NCBI RefSeq assembly: GCF_009363055.1
Contig: NZ_CP045292.1
Coordinates: 682,001-746,000, forward strand
DNA from: Flavobacterium haoranii
GTDB taxonomy: Bacteria; Bacteroidota; Bacteroidia; Flavobacteriales; Flavobacteriaceae
Direction of reading: 5' to 3'
Length of the DNA stretch: 64,000 nt
Below the pieces are notes generated by a model. It was not told the origin of the DNA. It did not search any database and saw only the letters and a list, made by a program, of their open reading frames with translations. Numbering within the stretch: the first letter of the stretch is position 1; each line of letters opens with the position of its first letter. Shown here piece by piece: positions 1 to 8,436 of this stretch. Made by a program: the position numbers and the translations under genes.

Positions 1-36
1 TTTATGAAGAATAATGTTTTCAAATTCAGGTTTCAT
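1..36 (-). CDS. start of an unidentified gene, cut by the window edge
   Basis: An ATG at 36-34 on the minus strand opens a frame of 12 codons running off the window (MKPEFENIILHK). It lies 26 bp downstream of the pirin gene on the same strand, so the two may be co-transcribed. Small GNAT acetyltransferases of Flavobacteria can begin in a similar way, but this is only an impression from a dozen residues. Confidence 0.3.
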   Translation of the reverse strand, partial: MKPEFENIILHK

Positions 37-61
37 AGTTTTGTCATTTTAAATGGTTCGA

Positions 62-934
62 TTAATCTTCTAGAAAGCCAAATTTTCCTTGGTTAAAGTC
101 TTTAAACGCTTGAATTATTTCTTCACGAGTGTTCATTACAAAAGGACCATGAGCAGCAATTGGTTCATTTAAGGGTTCTCCACTTAATACTAAAACAATT
201 GCTTCTTCAGTTGCTTCAATTGTAAAAAATTCGCCTTCATTTTCAAATAAAACAAAATGGTCAGTAGCAAGATTATTATCGTTAACTTTTACATTTCCTT
301 CAATAACAATTAAACAAGTATTGTAATGTGAAGGAAAATTAAATGTTGCTTTTCCATCTTTATGAAGCTTTGCATTCATCATATTTACAGGACTAAAAGT
401 AGTAGCTGGACCTGTATTTCCATTATAATCACCAGCTATTATTTCAACAAAGCCATTTTCACCCAAATTTACTTTTGTCATTTGGTCATTTTTAATCGCT
501 TGATATTTTGGTGTACTCATTTTGTCTTTTGCCGGAAGATTTACCCACAATTGTACCATTTGAAAAACACCACCTTCTTTTGCCCATTCGGTTTCGTGGA
601 ATTCTTTGTGTAAAACGCCGCTAGCAGCAGTCATCCACTGTACATCTCCTTGACCTATAATTCCGCCACCACCAGCGCTATCATGATGTTCTACTTTTCC
701 GTTATAAGCAATAGTTACGGTTTCAAAACCACGATGCGGATGAACACCAACTCCTCGGGGAATATCTGTTGGCGAAAAAAAGTGCTTAGAATTATAATCG
801 AGCATGATAAAAGGATCCATTCGTTCCATATCTAAGTGATATGCGCTTGGAATGAAGTTGTGTACTCTAAAGCCATCGCCTACAAAATGAGGAGCAGGTG
901 GAGCCAATACTAACTCTATATTTTTTGTTTTCAT
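62..934 (-). CDS. pirin family protein (bicupin)
   Basis: 290 residues, the usual pirin length. The N-terminal cupin carries the metal-ligand signature HPHRGFETVTIAYNG followed by HHDSAG at about residues 66-88, and FHETEW near 112 supplies further ligands. The C-terminal half is the second, degenerate cupin, ending near PIAAHGPFVMNT. Bacterial pirins are cytosolic Fe-binding proteins, some with quercetin 2,3-dioxygenase activity and some acting on regulators or dehydrogenases; the substrate here cannot be told. The ATG at 934 gives MKTKNIELVLAPP, a natural start. It diverges from pyrR. A TAAATTTG box on the minus strand at 966-959 fits a -7 element, but no clear -33 TTG is seen. Confidence 0.9.
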   Translation of the reverse strand: MKTKNIELVLAPPAPHFVGDGFRVHNFIPSAYHLDMERMDPFIMLDYNSKHFFSPTDIPRGVGVHPHRGFETVTIAYNGKVEHHDSAGGGGIIGQGDVQWMTAASGVLHKEFHETEWAKEGGVFQMVQLWVNLPAKDKMSTPKYQAIKNDQMTKVNLGENGFVEIIAGDYNGNTGPATTFSPVNMMNAKLHKDGKATFNFPSHYNTCLIVIEGNVKVNDNNLATDHFVLFENEGEFFTIEATEEAIVLVLSGEPLNEPIAAHGPFVMNTREEIIQAFKDFNQGKFGFLED

Positions 935-1092
935 AGTTTAATCTTTAAATGTCTATTACAAATTTACTACTTGTTTAAAGGATTAGAGTTAATGTAGGAC
1001 AAGAAATAAAATCGATTATAGATTTATAATAATTCCTTTAAGTTAATAAATTTTTATTGTAAATTTACACACCAAACACAACGCTTTACTTT

Positions 1093-1632
1093 ATGAGTCA
1101 AAAAATACTACTTTCTGCAAAAGAAGTAAACATTATACTACATCGTTTGGCTTGTCAATTAATTGAAAATCATTTAGATTTTTCTGAAACTATTTTAATT
1201 GGAATTCAACCAAGAGGAAGTTTTCTAGCAAAAAGATTGGCAACAATTCTTGAAAACGATTACAAAATTTCAAATTTAAAACTCGGTTTTTTAGATATTA
1301 CTTTTTTTAGAGACGATTTTAGAAGAAGTGATAAACCATTTGAAGCCAATAAAACTGAAATTGATTTTATTGTAGAAGATAAAAAAGTGGTTTTTATTGA
1401 TGATGTTTTATACACTGGAAGAAGTATTCGTTCGGCATTAACGGCAATACAATCTTTTGGAAGACCATCTGAAATTGAACTTTTAACTTTAATTGACAGA
1501 AGATTTAGTAGACATTTACCTATTCAACCAGATTATAGAGGTAGGCAAGTAGATGCTATAAACAATGAAAAAGTATTAGTAAAATGGCTCGAAAATGATG
1601 GAGAAGATGCTGTTTTACTAATTGAAAAATAA
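1093..1632 (+). CDS. pyrR: bifunctional pyr operon regulator / uracil phosphoribosyltransferase
   Basis: 179 residues, standard for PyrR. The PRPP-binding motif VVFIDDVLYTGRSIR sits at about residues 99-113, and the IQPRG loop at 38-42 and LIDRRFSRHLPI later in the chain are typical of the family. PyrR proteins convert uracil and PRPP to UMP and, in Firmicutes, bind pyr mRNA to cause attenuation. I see no clear PyrR binding loop upstream, so RNA regulation here is unproven. It is followed after 26 bp by pyrB, making a pyrimidine operon. Confidence 0.93.
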   Translation: MSQKILLSAKEVNIILHRLACQLIENHLDFSETILIGIQPRGSFLAKRLATILENDYKISNLKLGFLDITFFRDDFRRSDKPFEANKTEIDFIVEDKKVVFIDDVLYTGRSIRSALTAIQSFGRPSEIELLTLIDRRFSRHLPIQPDYRGRQVDAINNEKVLVKWLENDGEDAVLLIEK

Positions 1633-1658
1633 TACACAACAACACACAACTAAAATAA

Positions 1659-2588
1659 ATGAAAGAGTTATCTGTAAATCATCTAATAGGAATTAAACAT
1701 ATTAATAAAGAAGATATTGATTTAATTTTTGAAACAGCAGATCATTTTAAAGAAGTTATTAATAGACCCATTAAAAAAGTTCCTTCATTAAGAGATATTA
1801 CAATTGCCAACATTTTTTTTGAAAACAGTACAAGAACAAAACTTTCTTTTGAATTGGCTCAAAAAAGATTATCGGCCGATGTAATTAGCTTTTCTGCAGC
1901 ACAATCTTCCGTAAAAAAAGGAGAAACACTTATTGATACTGTAAATAACATTTTATCTATGAAAGTAGATATGGTAGTTATGCGTCATAGTTCGCCAGGA
2001 GCAGCACATTTTTTATCTCAAAATGTAAATGCAAGAATTGTTAACGCTGGAGACGGAGCACACGAACATCCAACTCAAGCTTTATTAGATAGTTTTACAA
2101 TTCGCGAGAAATTAGGAGATGTCGCAGGAAAGAAAATTGTTATTGTTGGCGATATTTTACACTCAAGAGTAGCGTTATCAAATATTTTTGCCTTACAAAT
2201 GCAAGGTGCAGAAGTAAGAGTTTGTGGACCAAAAACTTTAATTCCTAAATATATAGAATCGTTAGGTGTAAAAGTGGAACCAAATTTAAGAAAAGCATTA
2301 GAATGGGCAGATGTTGCTAACATGTTACGCGTACAAAATGAACGCTTAGATGTTAATTATTTTCCATCAACAAGAGAATATACGCAGCAATATGGTGTAA
2401 CAAAAGAATTATTAAATTCCCTTGATAAAGAGGTTATAATTATGCATCCAGGACCTATAAATAGAGGTGTAGAAATTACTTCAGATGTTGCCGATTCACA
2501 ACAATCAGTTATTTTAAATCAAGTTGAAAACGGAGTTGCAATTAGAATGGCAGTAATTTATTTATTGGCTAGTAAAATTCAGCGATAG
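1659..2588 (+). CDS. pyrB: aspartate carbamoyltransferase catalytic subunit
   Basis: 309 residues, matching the catalytic chain. The carbamoyl phosphate motif STRT is at about residues 57-60 within FFENSTRTKLSFE, HPTQALLD at 137-144, and HPGPINRGVE near 262-271. It condenses carbamoyl phosphate and aspartate, the first committed step of pyrimidine synthesis. It lies 26 bp after pyrR. No pyrI regulatory subunit is adjacent. Confidence 0.95.
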   Translation: MKELSVNHLIGIKHINKEDIDLIFETADHFKEVINRPIKKVPSLRDITIANIFFENSTRTKLSFELAQKRLSADVISFSAAQSSVKKGETLIDTVNNILSMKVDMVVMRHSSPGAAHFLSQNVNARIVNAGDGAHEHPTQALLDSFTIREKLGDVAGKKIVIVGDILHSRVALSNIFALQMQGAEVRVCGPKTLIPKYIESLGVKVEPNLRKALEWADVANMLRVQNERLDVNYFPSTREYTQQYGVTKELLNSLDKEVIIMHPGPINRGVEITSDVADSQQSVILNQVENGVAIRMAVIYLLASKIQR

Positions 2589-2621
2589 TTAGTATATTAG
2601 CATTGCTAAAACATAACAATA

Positions 2622-2954
2622 ATGAAAGTAGAGAAGAAAGGTCATACTACAATTATTAAAGAAACTAAAGGAGATTTCAATTTATTTTTGAATACTATTT
2701 CGAATGAAATTAAAAACTTTAGTGACCAAAATTTAATTTTTGATGTTACACATGATAAAAATGTTTCATTAACTGATTTATTAAATTTTAAACCACTTTC
2801 TAAAAATCATAAAAAAGGAAAAAAATCATTTGTTATTGTAGCAAACGATATAGATTTTAATGATGTTCCACAAGATTTAAGTATTGTACCTTCAGTTTTA
2901 GAAGCTCAAGATATTATTGAAATGGAAGAAATTGAACGCGATTTAGGATTTTAA
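2622..2954 (+). CDS. conserved hypothetical protein, STAS-like, upstream of rnz
   Basis: 110 residues starting MKVEKKGHTTIIKET. Alternating beta and alpha segments (NLIFDVTH, SFVIVANDIDF) and the C-terminal EMEEIERDLGF resemble short single-domain alpha/beta proteins of Flavobacteria, possibly STAS-like. Such genes commonly sit before ribonuclease Z and are sometimes mislabelled with that name; it has no metallo-beta-lactamase motif. It starts 33 bp after pyrB and precedes rnz, so pyrR-pyrB-this gene-rnz could be one transcript. Confidence 0.75.
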   Translation: MKVEKKGHTTIIKETKGDFNLFLNTISNEIKNFSDQNLIFDVTHDKNVSLTDLLNFKPLSKNHKKGKKSFVIVANDIDFNDVPQDLSIVPSVLEAQDIIEMEEIERDLGF

Positions 2955-3027
2955 TAATTAAAAATTGATAATTAAAAATTGATAATTCTGATAATTGTTA
3001 ATTATTCATTATCAACTATCAATTGAA
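2955..3027. repeat. AT-rich tandem and inverted repeat between two genes
   Basis: A 14-bp unit AATTAAAAATTGAT occurs twice in tandem starting near 2957. It is followed by ATAATTGTTAATTATTCATTATC, which is largely self-complementary and pairs with the first half (ATTGATAAT against ATTATCAAT). The segment reaches the rnz start codon, so it would fold in the rnz leader. The 14-bp period is twice the 7-bp period seen in other repeats of this window. Confidence 0.6.
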
Positions 3028-3933
3028 ATGAAACTTACAATATTAGGCTGCTATGCAGCAACCCCAAGAACTATAACAAATCCTACTGCTCAAGTACTTG
3101 AAATTAAAAACCATATGTTTTTAATTGATTGTGGAGAAGGAACTCAAGTACAATTAAGAAAACATAAAATTAAGTTTTCTAAGATTAATCATATCTTTAT
3201 TTCACATTTACACGGAGATCATTTTTACGGTTTAGTTGGTTTAATCTCAACTTTTATGCTTTTAAATCGAGAAAACGATTTACATGTTTACGGTCCAAAA
3301 GGAATAAAAGAAATTATCTTACTTCAACTTAGAGCTTCGGGATCATTTACAGGATATAATTTATATTTTCACGAACTTACCTCAGAGGAAAGTGAAATTG
3401 TTTTTGAAGATGAAAAAGTTGTGGTTAAAACGATTCCTTTAAAACATCGAATATATGCTAATGGATATTTGTTTCAAGAGAAAAATATTAAAAGAAAATT
3501 AAATCTTGAAGCTGTCGAAAAATATAATATAGACACTTGTTACTATCAGAAATTAATTTACGGGGGAGATTTCAAGTTAGATGATGAATCTATAATTCCA
3601 AACCATGAATTAACTTTTGATCCTGAGCCTGAAAAATCTTACGCTTTTTGTAGTGATACGGTTTATAATGAAGCGATGATTCCTGATATTCAAGATATAG
3701 ATGTTTTATATCATGAAACGACCTTTTTAGATAGCGAATCTCATTTAGCAGAAAAAACGATGCATTCTACAGCCATACAAGCTGCAAAAATTGCTAAATT
3801 AGCCAATGTCAAAACTTTAATTGTTGGTCATTATTCTACTCGTTATGGTAGTATTGAACCTTTTAAAAGTGAGGCAGAAACTATATTTAATAATGTAATT
3901 TTAGGCGATGATGGAAAAACAATCGAACTCTGA
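3028..3933 (+). CDS. rnz: ribonuclease Z (tRNA 3' endonuclease)
   Basis: 301 residues from the ATG at 3028, whose product begins MKLTILGCYAATPR; a TTG 33 bp upstream would add 11 residues unlike the family, inside the repeat, so I reject it. Metal ligands HLHGDH at about 60-65, the FCSDTVYNE region near 206-214 and the late GHYSTRY are typical of RNase Z, a Zn-dependent metallo-beta-lactamase that trims tRNA 3' trailers. The length is that of the short bacterial form. Confidence 0.93.
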   Translation: MKLTILGCYAATPRTITNPTAQVLEIKNHMFLIDCGEGTQVQLRKHKIKFSKINHIFISHLHGDHFYGLVGLISTFMLLNRENDLHVYGPKGIKEIILLQLRASGSFTGYNLYFHELTSEESEIVFEDEKVVVKTIPLKHRIYANGYLFQEKNIKRKLNLEAVEKYNIDTCYYQKLIYGGDFKLDDESIIPNHELTFDPEPEKSYAFCSDTVYNEAMIPDIQDIDVLYHETTFLDSESHLAEKTMHSTAIQAAKIAKLANVKTLIVGHYSTRYGSIEPFKSEAETIFNNVILGDDGKTIEL

Positions 3934-4030
3934 GACTTATTTAACTAGAATTTTAAAGTTTATTTTTAATCTTTTTACAAAGAAGAAAAATAAATAATAT
4001 ACAACGCTTTAATGATATACTTTAATAATT

Positions 4031-4675
4031 ATGAGCGATTTAAGTAATTATAGAAAATCCTATGAGAAATCGGAACTTCTTGAGAATAATATTCCTGAAG
4101 ATCCTATAAACTTATTCAACAGATGGTTTCATGAAGTTGAAGATTTTGGTGGAGTAGATGAAGTCAACGCCATGACAGTCTCTACACAAGGTTTAGATGG
4201 ATTTCCAAAAAGTAGAGTAGTGCTACTAAAAAAATACAATGAAGAAGGATTCATTTTTTATACCAATTATGAATCTGAAAAAGGAAAAGCTATTTTAAAT
4301 AATCCTAATATTTGTTTGTCATTTTTTTGGCATTCGATGGAACGACAAGTCATTATAAAAGGGATTGCAGAAAAGACTGCTCAAAATATTTCTGATAATT
4401 ATTTTGCTTCAAGACCAAAAGGAAGCCAATTAGGAGCATTAGTTTCTGCCCAAAGTGAGATAATTCCGAATCGAGAATATTTGGAAACCAAATTAAAAGC
4501 ACTTGAAGCCGAATTTGAAGGAAAAGAAGTGCCAAGACCCGACTTTTGGGGAGGTTTTTTAGTGAGACCAGTTGAAGTTGAATTTTGGCAAGGTCGTCCT
4601 AATCGTCTTCATGATCGTATTCGCTATAAATTGTTAGAAAATTTTGACTGGAAAATAGATAGATTATCTCCTTGA
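4031..4675 (+). CDS. pdxH: pyridoxamine 5'-phosphate oxidase
   Basis: 214 residues, standard for PdxH. SRVVLLKKYNEEGFIFYTNYES is the FMN/substrate-binding core at about residues 57-78; SQLGALVSAQS follows. The C-terminal FWQGRPNRLHDRIRY motif carries the phosphate-binding RLHDR. It oxidises PNP or PMP to PLP with FMN in the cytosol. No Shine-Dalgarno precedes the ATG at 4031. Confidence 0.95.
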   Translation: MSDLSNYRKSYEKSELLENNIPEDPINLFNRWFHEVEDFGGVDEVNAMTVSTQGLDGFPKSRVVLLKKYNEEGFIFYTNYESEKGKAILNNPNICLSFFWHSMERQVIIKGIAEKTAQNISDNYFASRPKGSQLGALVSAQSEIIPNREYLETKLKALEAEFEGKEVPRPDFWGGFLVRPVEVEFWQGRPNRLHDRIRYKLLENFDWKIDRLSP

Positions 4676-4727
4676 TGGTCAACTGCTTAATTAAATGTTA
4701 AAAAATAGTGCGTTTTATCGAAAAAAT

Positions 4728-4757
4728 TTGCATATAATCGATAATGGAGTACATTTG
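4728..4757 (+). promoter_or_regulatory. Bacteroidetes-type promoter for the CAP-domain gene
   Basis: TTG at 4728-4730, 19 bp, then TACATTTG at 4750-4757 matches the TTG-N19-TAnnTTTG consensus exactly. Transcription would start near 4764, giving a leader of about 78 nt. Confidence 0.6.
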
Positions 4758-4841
4758 TCTTGAAAATCAATCATTTAATCGATTTGATTGGTTTTTTTAA
4801 GATAAAGCATTAAAAAAGATAACATTTAATTGAGATTGATT

Positions 4842-5345
4842 ATGAAGAAAAATTGTTTAATCCTTTTTGCCCTATTATTAACAAGTCTATCATTTACTTC
4901 ATGTTCTTCAGATTCTTCAGAAGCATCTACTACAAACAATACTACTACAGAAACTGCTCAAAATTATAATCATACAACAACTGAGGTTCAGTTATTAGAT
5001 TTAATTAATGATTACAGAGTAGAGCAAGGTTTAAGCCCTTTACAAATTATTGAACATATTTCTTATAAATCTTCAGAACATAACACTTACATGATTGAAA
5101 CTAATTCAGTTAATCATGATGGTTTTGATGATAGAAAAACAAATTTACAACACGTTTTAGGAGCTTATAAAGTTGGTGAAAATGTTGCCTACGGATTTTC
5201 AACCCCACAGGCTGCTTTAACTGCATGGATTAATAGTGATGGTCATAGAGCAAATTTAGAAGGAGATTATTCACACTTCGGACTTTCAATAAGTCAGGAT
5301 GCGAATGGTAGATTCTACTATACAAATATGTTCATCAAAAAATAA
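4842..5345 (+). CDS. CAP/SCP-domain lipoprotein
   Basis: 167 residues from ATG 4842 (an upstream in-frame TTG at 4830 is rejected because MKKNCLILFALLL is a textbook lipoprotein start). The lipobox FTSC places the lipidated Cys at residue 21, followed by a Ser/Thr/Asn-rich linker. The CAP fold shows LLDLINDYRVEQGLSPL, SVNHDGFDDR, VGENVAYGFSTPQAALTAWINSDGHRANL and FGLSIS, including the two conserved His residues. CAP proteins are extracytoplasmic with varied roles; the function here is unknown. It is monocistronic by context. Confidence 0.88.
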   Translation: MKKNCLILFALLLTSLSFTSCSSDSSEASTTNNTTTETAQNYNHTTTEVQLLDLINDYRVEQGLSPLQIIEHISYKSSEHNTYMIETNSVNHDGFDDRKTNLQHVLGAYKVGENVAYGFSTPQAALTAWINSDGHRANLEGDYSHFGLSISQDANGRFYYTNMFIKK

Positions 5346-5388
5346 GTAAAGAATACTTTTAAAGTATTAAAGATAGTTATTTCGACAA

Positions 5389-5580
5389 CTAGAGGTTTAC
5401 CCACAATTAATTAGTAAAGAGGTTAAGAGAGCTTTCTAATTAAGTAGATTAAACAAATGCGCTAAGTTTAATTTGAGTTATGATTGCATGGTGAATTTAA
5501 AAAAATAAACCTCTAAATTACTTAGAGGTTTACCCAATGAATTAGTTGAAAGAGGTTAAGAGAGAAGAAAAACTAATTCA
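5389..5580. repeat. two imperfect direct repeats of about 40-50 bp
   Basis: The series AGAGGTTTACCCA, AATTAGT, AAAGAGGTTAAGAGAG occurs at 5389-5431 and again at 5523-5562, 133 bp apart. The second copy runs through the terminator hairpin up to the 3' end of the PorE-like gene. They look like decayed copies of one element or a duplicated gene end. Confidence 0.6.
5498..5531 (-). terminator. intrinsic terminator of the adhesin-porP-porE unit
   Basis: A perfect 10-bp stem, AAACCTCTAA at 5507-5516 and TTAGAGGTTT at 5522-5531 with a 5-nt loop, is followed on the minus strand by TATTTTTTT. It lies about 40 bp after the stop of the last gene of the minus-strand operon. Confidence 0.8.
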
Positions 5581-7480
5581 TTTTCAATACAATAAATTCA
5601 CTACGACGGTTCTTTTGGTGTTCCTCTTCCGAGCAGGGAACACCGTCTGAACAGTTATTCACTAATTCCGTTTCACCAAATCCTTTCGCTGTTAATCTTT
5701 CTCTCTCAATTCCGTTTTTAACCATAAACTCAAGAGTAGATTTTGCTCTTCTATCCGATAACAATTCGTTATACTTGTGGGTTTGTCTACTATCAGTATG
5801 TGATCTAATCGAAACCTGCATATCTGGATATTGTTTCATTACTTCAACAATTTTTTGAAGATCTTTAGCAGCATCTGGTCGAATATTCCATTTATCTAAA
5901 TCAAAATATATAATACTGATATCAAATATTTTAGCTAAATCAGTTCCTTCCTCAATTGGGAATTTATATCTTTTTAAAGCAATATTTAATTCAGTTTCTC
6001 CATTTTCTTTGTTAGTTGTAACTTGTTGTTCAGTAGTATCATAATCTTCTTTAGAAACTCTTATAATGTATTTTGTGTTACAATCAACATTAAATGAATA
6101 TTTAGCTTCCTCTTTTGAAAATGTTTCGGAAATTTTATTAATATTTTCATCAAATAATTCCACTTTAGAATTTGATAGCAATTCTTTTGTATCAACATCT
6201 GTAATGGTTCCATGAAGACGTTGCATACAAATTGTGAACGCATAAATATCATCAAATCCTTTTCCGCCATTTCTATTTGAAGAAAAATAGCCAACGTTGT
6301 CCTTATTAACGATTAAACCAAAATCATCCATTGGACTATTAATTGGTCGAGCTAAATTAACAGGTTTTTCAAACGAATTATTCACAAGTTTAGATTCAAA
6401 AATATCTAAACCACCTAATCCTAATTGTCCGTCTGAAGCAAAATATAAGGTTTTGTTATCAGGAGAAATAAAAGGAAAAGTTTCTCTACCTTCTGTATTT
6501 ATTGAATTTCCTAAATTTTCTGGAGTTCCAACTGAACCACCATTAACACTAACTTTATAAATATCTGAGTTACCAAATCCTCCTGGCATATCGGAAGCAA
6601 AATAAAGTGTTCTTTCATCATCACTTAACGATGGATGTGCACAACTATATTGATCGCTGTTGAATGGAAGTTCTTTTATATTATCCCATTTTCCTTCAAT
6701 TAATTCGGCTTTATAAATTTTAATAAGAGTACTTTTATCATCATCTTTTCCTTTTTTACCATCATTAAAATTATTTCGTGTAAAATACATTGTTTTACCA
6801 TCTTTTGTAAAAACAGGAGTTGATTCGTTGAATTTTGTATTTACTTCTTCCGAGAAATTTTTAGCTTCAGAGAAATTTTTACTGTCCTGCATTTCTGCGA
6901 TGTATAAATCTCTGTTATTTTGATTTGTCCATCGATTAACTTTAGAAGATACTGCTCCAGTTTCTCTCGAAGAAGAAAAAACTAATGATTTTCCAAAAAA
7001 CGCTGGCCCAAAATCTGAATATTCCGAATTTAAATTGATTTCATCAACAGTATATTTTCCAGAAAGTGCCTCTATGTTTTTTAGGTAATCTTTATTTTTA
7101 GAATATTTTTCACCTCTAGAATCATTTGTTAATTCATAAAATTTAGACATGTATTTATCAGCTTCATCATATTTTCCTTGAGATTTTAAAGTTTGAGAAT
7201 ATCTAAAGTAATATTCTGGCTCAACTTCTTCATTTAAGTCAAATAAATCTTTGTACCATTTTGAAGCCTTATCAATTCCGCCATTAAAATAATATGCATT
7301 TCCAAGTCTTTTGAAAAGTTCAGCCGATTTATAACCTTTTTCGGCTACTTTTTCATAAATTTCGATTGCATCTACATAAGAATATTTTTCATATTTTCTG
7401 TTTGCCGACGCTAATTGAGCAGCTTGTGAAAAACCTACACAATAAAATAGTAAGAATAGTATTGAATATATTGTTTTCAT
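5573..7480 (-). CDS. PorE-like outer membrane protein: TPR, WD40-like, carboxypeptidase-regulatory and OmpA domains
   Basis: 635 residues from ATG 7480; the frame extends upstream to 7555 but only this start gives the signal peptide MKTIYSILFLLFYCVGFSQA and avoids overlapping the porP stop. After the signal come TPR-like helices (NRKYEKYSYVDAIEIYEKVAEKGY), a six-part WD40/PD40-like propeller with LYFASD and LYFAS repeats, a beta-sandwich segment (LHGTITDVDTKELLSNSKVEL), and an OmpA peptidoglycan-binding domain with FDLDKWNIRPDA and RSHTDSRQTHKYNELLSDRRA. This domain order matches PorE of the type IX system, which tethers the PorP/SprF complex to peptidoglycan. Many Flavobacteria carry several such paralogues beside a porP and a T9SS type B adhesin, as here, so it is likely dedicated to the adhesin. 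Confidence 0.85.
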   Translation of the reverse strand: MKTIYSILFLLFYCVGFSQAAQLASANRKYEKYSYVDAIEIYEKVAEKGYKSAELFKRLGNAYYFNGGIDKASKWYKDLFDLNEEVEPEYYFRYSQTLKSQGKYDEADKYMSKFYELTNDSRGEKYSKNKDYLKNIEALSGKYTVDEINLNSEYSDFGPAFFGKSLVFSSSRETGAVSSKVNRWTNQNNRDLYIAEMQDSKNFSEAKNFSEEVNTKFNESTPVFTKDGKTMYFTRNNFNDGKKGKDDDKSTLIKIYKAELIEGKWDNIKELPFNSDQYSCAHPSLSDDERTLYFASDMPGGFGNSDIYKVSVNGGSVGTPENLGNSINTEGRETFPFISPDNKTLYFASDGQLGLGGLDIFESKLVNNSFEKPVNLARPINSPMDDFGLIVNKDNVGYFSSNRNGGKGFDDIYAFTICMQRLHGTITDVDTKELLSNSKVELFDENINKISETFSKEEAKYSFNVDCNTKYIIRVSKEDYDTTEQQVTTNKENGETELNIALKRYKFPIEEGTDLAKIFDISIIYFDLDKWNIRPDAAKDLQKIVEVMKQYPDMQVSIRSHTDSRQTHKYNELLSDRRAKSTLEFMVKNGIERERLTAKGFGETELVNNCSDGVPCSEEEHQKNRRSEFIVLKMN

Positions 7481-7490
7481 AATCTTTGTT

Positions 7491-8399
7491 TTAGAAGAAT
7501 CTTGGATCTGCGACTCTGTTATTACTAAATATTTCAAATCGTAAAAAGATTTCATGTGAACCCGAGTTATAGTTTCTCAGTTTTGTAGTTTCCATATCGT
7601 AACCATATCCTGCAAAAAGAGTAGGAGTAATTTGGAAACCAACTAATCCGCTTACTGCAGCATCCCATCTATAAGCTGCACCAATTGTAAATTTTTCATG
7701 AATTAAAAAATTGGCAGTTACATCGGCTTGTAACGGAGCTCCATCTACAGCTTTTGCTAATAATGCAGGCTTAAATTTTATACTTGGACTAAGATCAAAT
7801 ACATGTCCAGCAATTAAATAAAAGTGCATTTTTTCTTTGGTTACAGTCACATCATTGTCATTATAACGATTGGTTTCAAAGAAATTAGGCGATGATAATC
7901 CTACATAAGTTTTATCTGAAAATAAGTAAACACCGGCACCAATATTTGGAGAAAATTTAGTGTCTAAATTTTGAAACTTTGGATCTGTTTGGTCTTGAGG
8001 ATTTAATTTGTTAACATCAAGATTAAATAAATTTGCCGTTCCTTTTAATCCAACAGAAAGTTTATAATTTTCAGAAATTTGAATAAAATATGCTAAATCT
8101 GCTGAAATAGCATTTTCATCAACTGGACCAATTCTATCATTTACAAATGAAAGTCCAACTCCAAAATTTGAATCTCCAATTGGTGTATGCGCAGAAACAT
8201 TATTAGTAACTGGAGCACCGTCTAATCCTACCCATTGTGTTCTATGAAGTAAGAACATAGTTAATGATTCTCTAGAACCAGCATATGCAGGATTTATATT
8301 TACAGTGTTATACATATATTGTGTGTACTGAGAATCTTGTTGAGCAAAGCACAATAATTGAGTAAAAACTGTGATGATTAATATATATATTGTTTTCAT
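7491..8399 (-). CDS. PorP/SprF family type IX secretion membrane protein
   Basis: 302 residues from ATG 8399 (MKTIYILIITVFTQLLCFAQQ, a signal peptide); a TTG 6 bp upstream is unnecessary. QYTQYMYNTVNINPAYAGSRE is the family hallmark, followed by an outer membrane beta-barrel-like sequence ending in an aromatic (FF), typical of barrels. SprF in F. johnsoniae is needed to secrete the adhesin SprB; PorP/SprF paralogues receive T9SS type B cargo. The gene lies 37 bp after the giant adhesin and 10 bp before the PorE-like gene. Confidence 0.92.
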   Translation of the reverse strand: MKTIYILIITVFTQLLCFAQQDSQYTQYMYNTVNINPAYAGSRESLTMFLLHRTQWVGLDGAPVTNNVSAHTPIGDSNFGVGLSFVNDRIGPVDENAISADLAYFIQISENYKLSVGLKGTANLFNLDVNKLNPQDQTDPKFQNLDTKFSPNIGAGVYLFSDKTYVGLSSPNFFETNRYNDNDVTVTKEKMHFYLIAGHVFDLSPSIKFKPALLAKAVDGAPLQADVTANFLIHEKFTIGAAYRWDAAVSGLVGFQITPTLFAGYGYDMETTKLRNYNSGSHEIFLRFEIFSNNRVADPRFF

Positions 8400-8436
8400 G
8401 ATCAATGTTTTTAATTAATTTTTTTACTTAATCAAG

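Noticed and set aside
7481..7555. Upstream extension of the PorE-like protein by 25 residues
   Set aside because: It overlaps the porP stop and would bury the signal peptide that starts at 7480.
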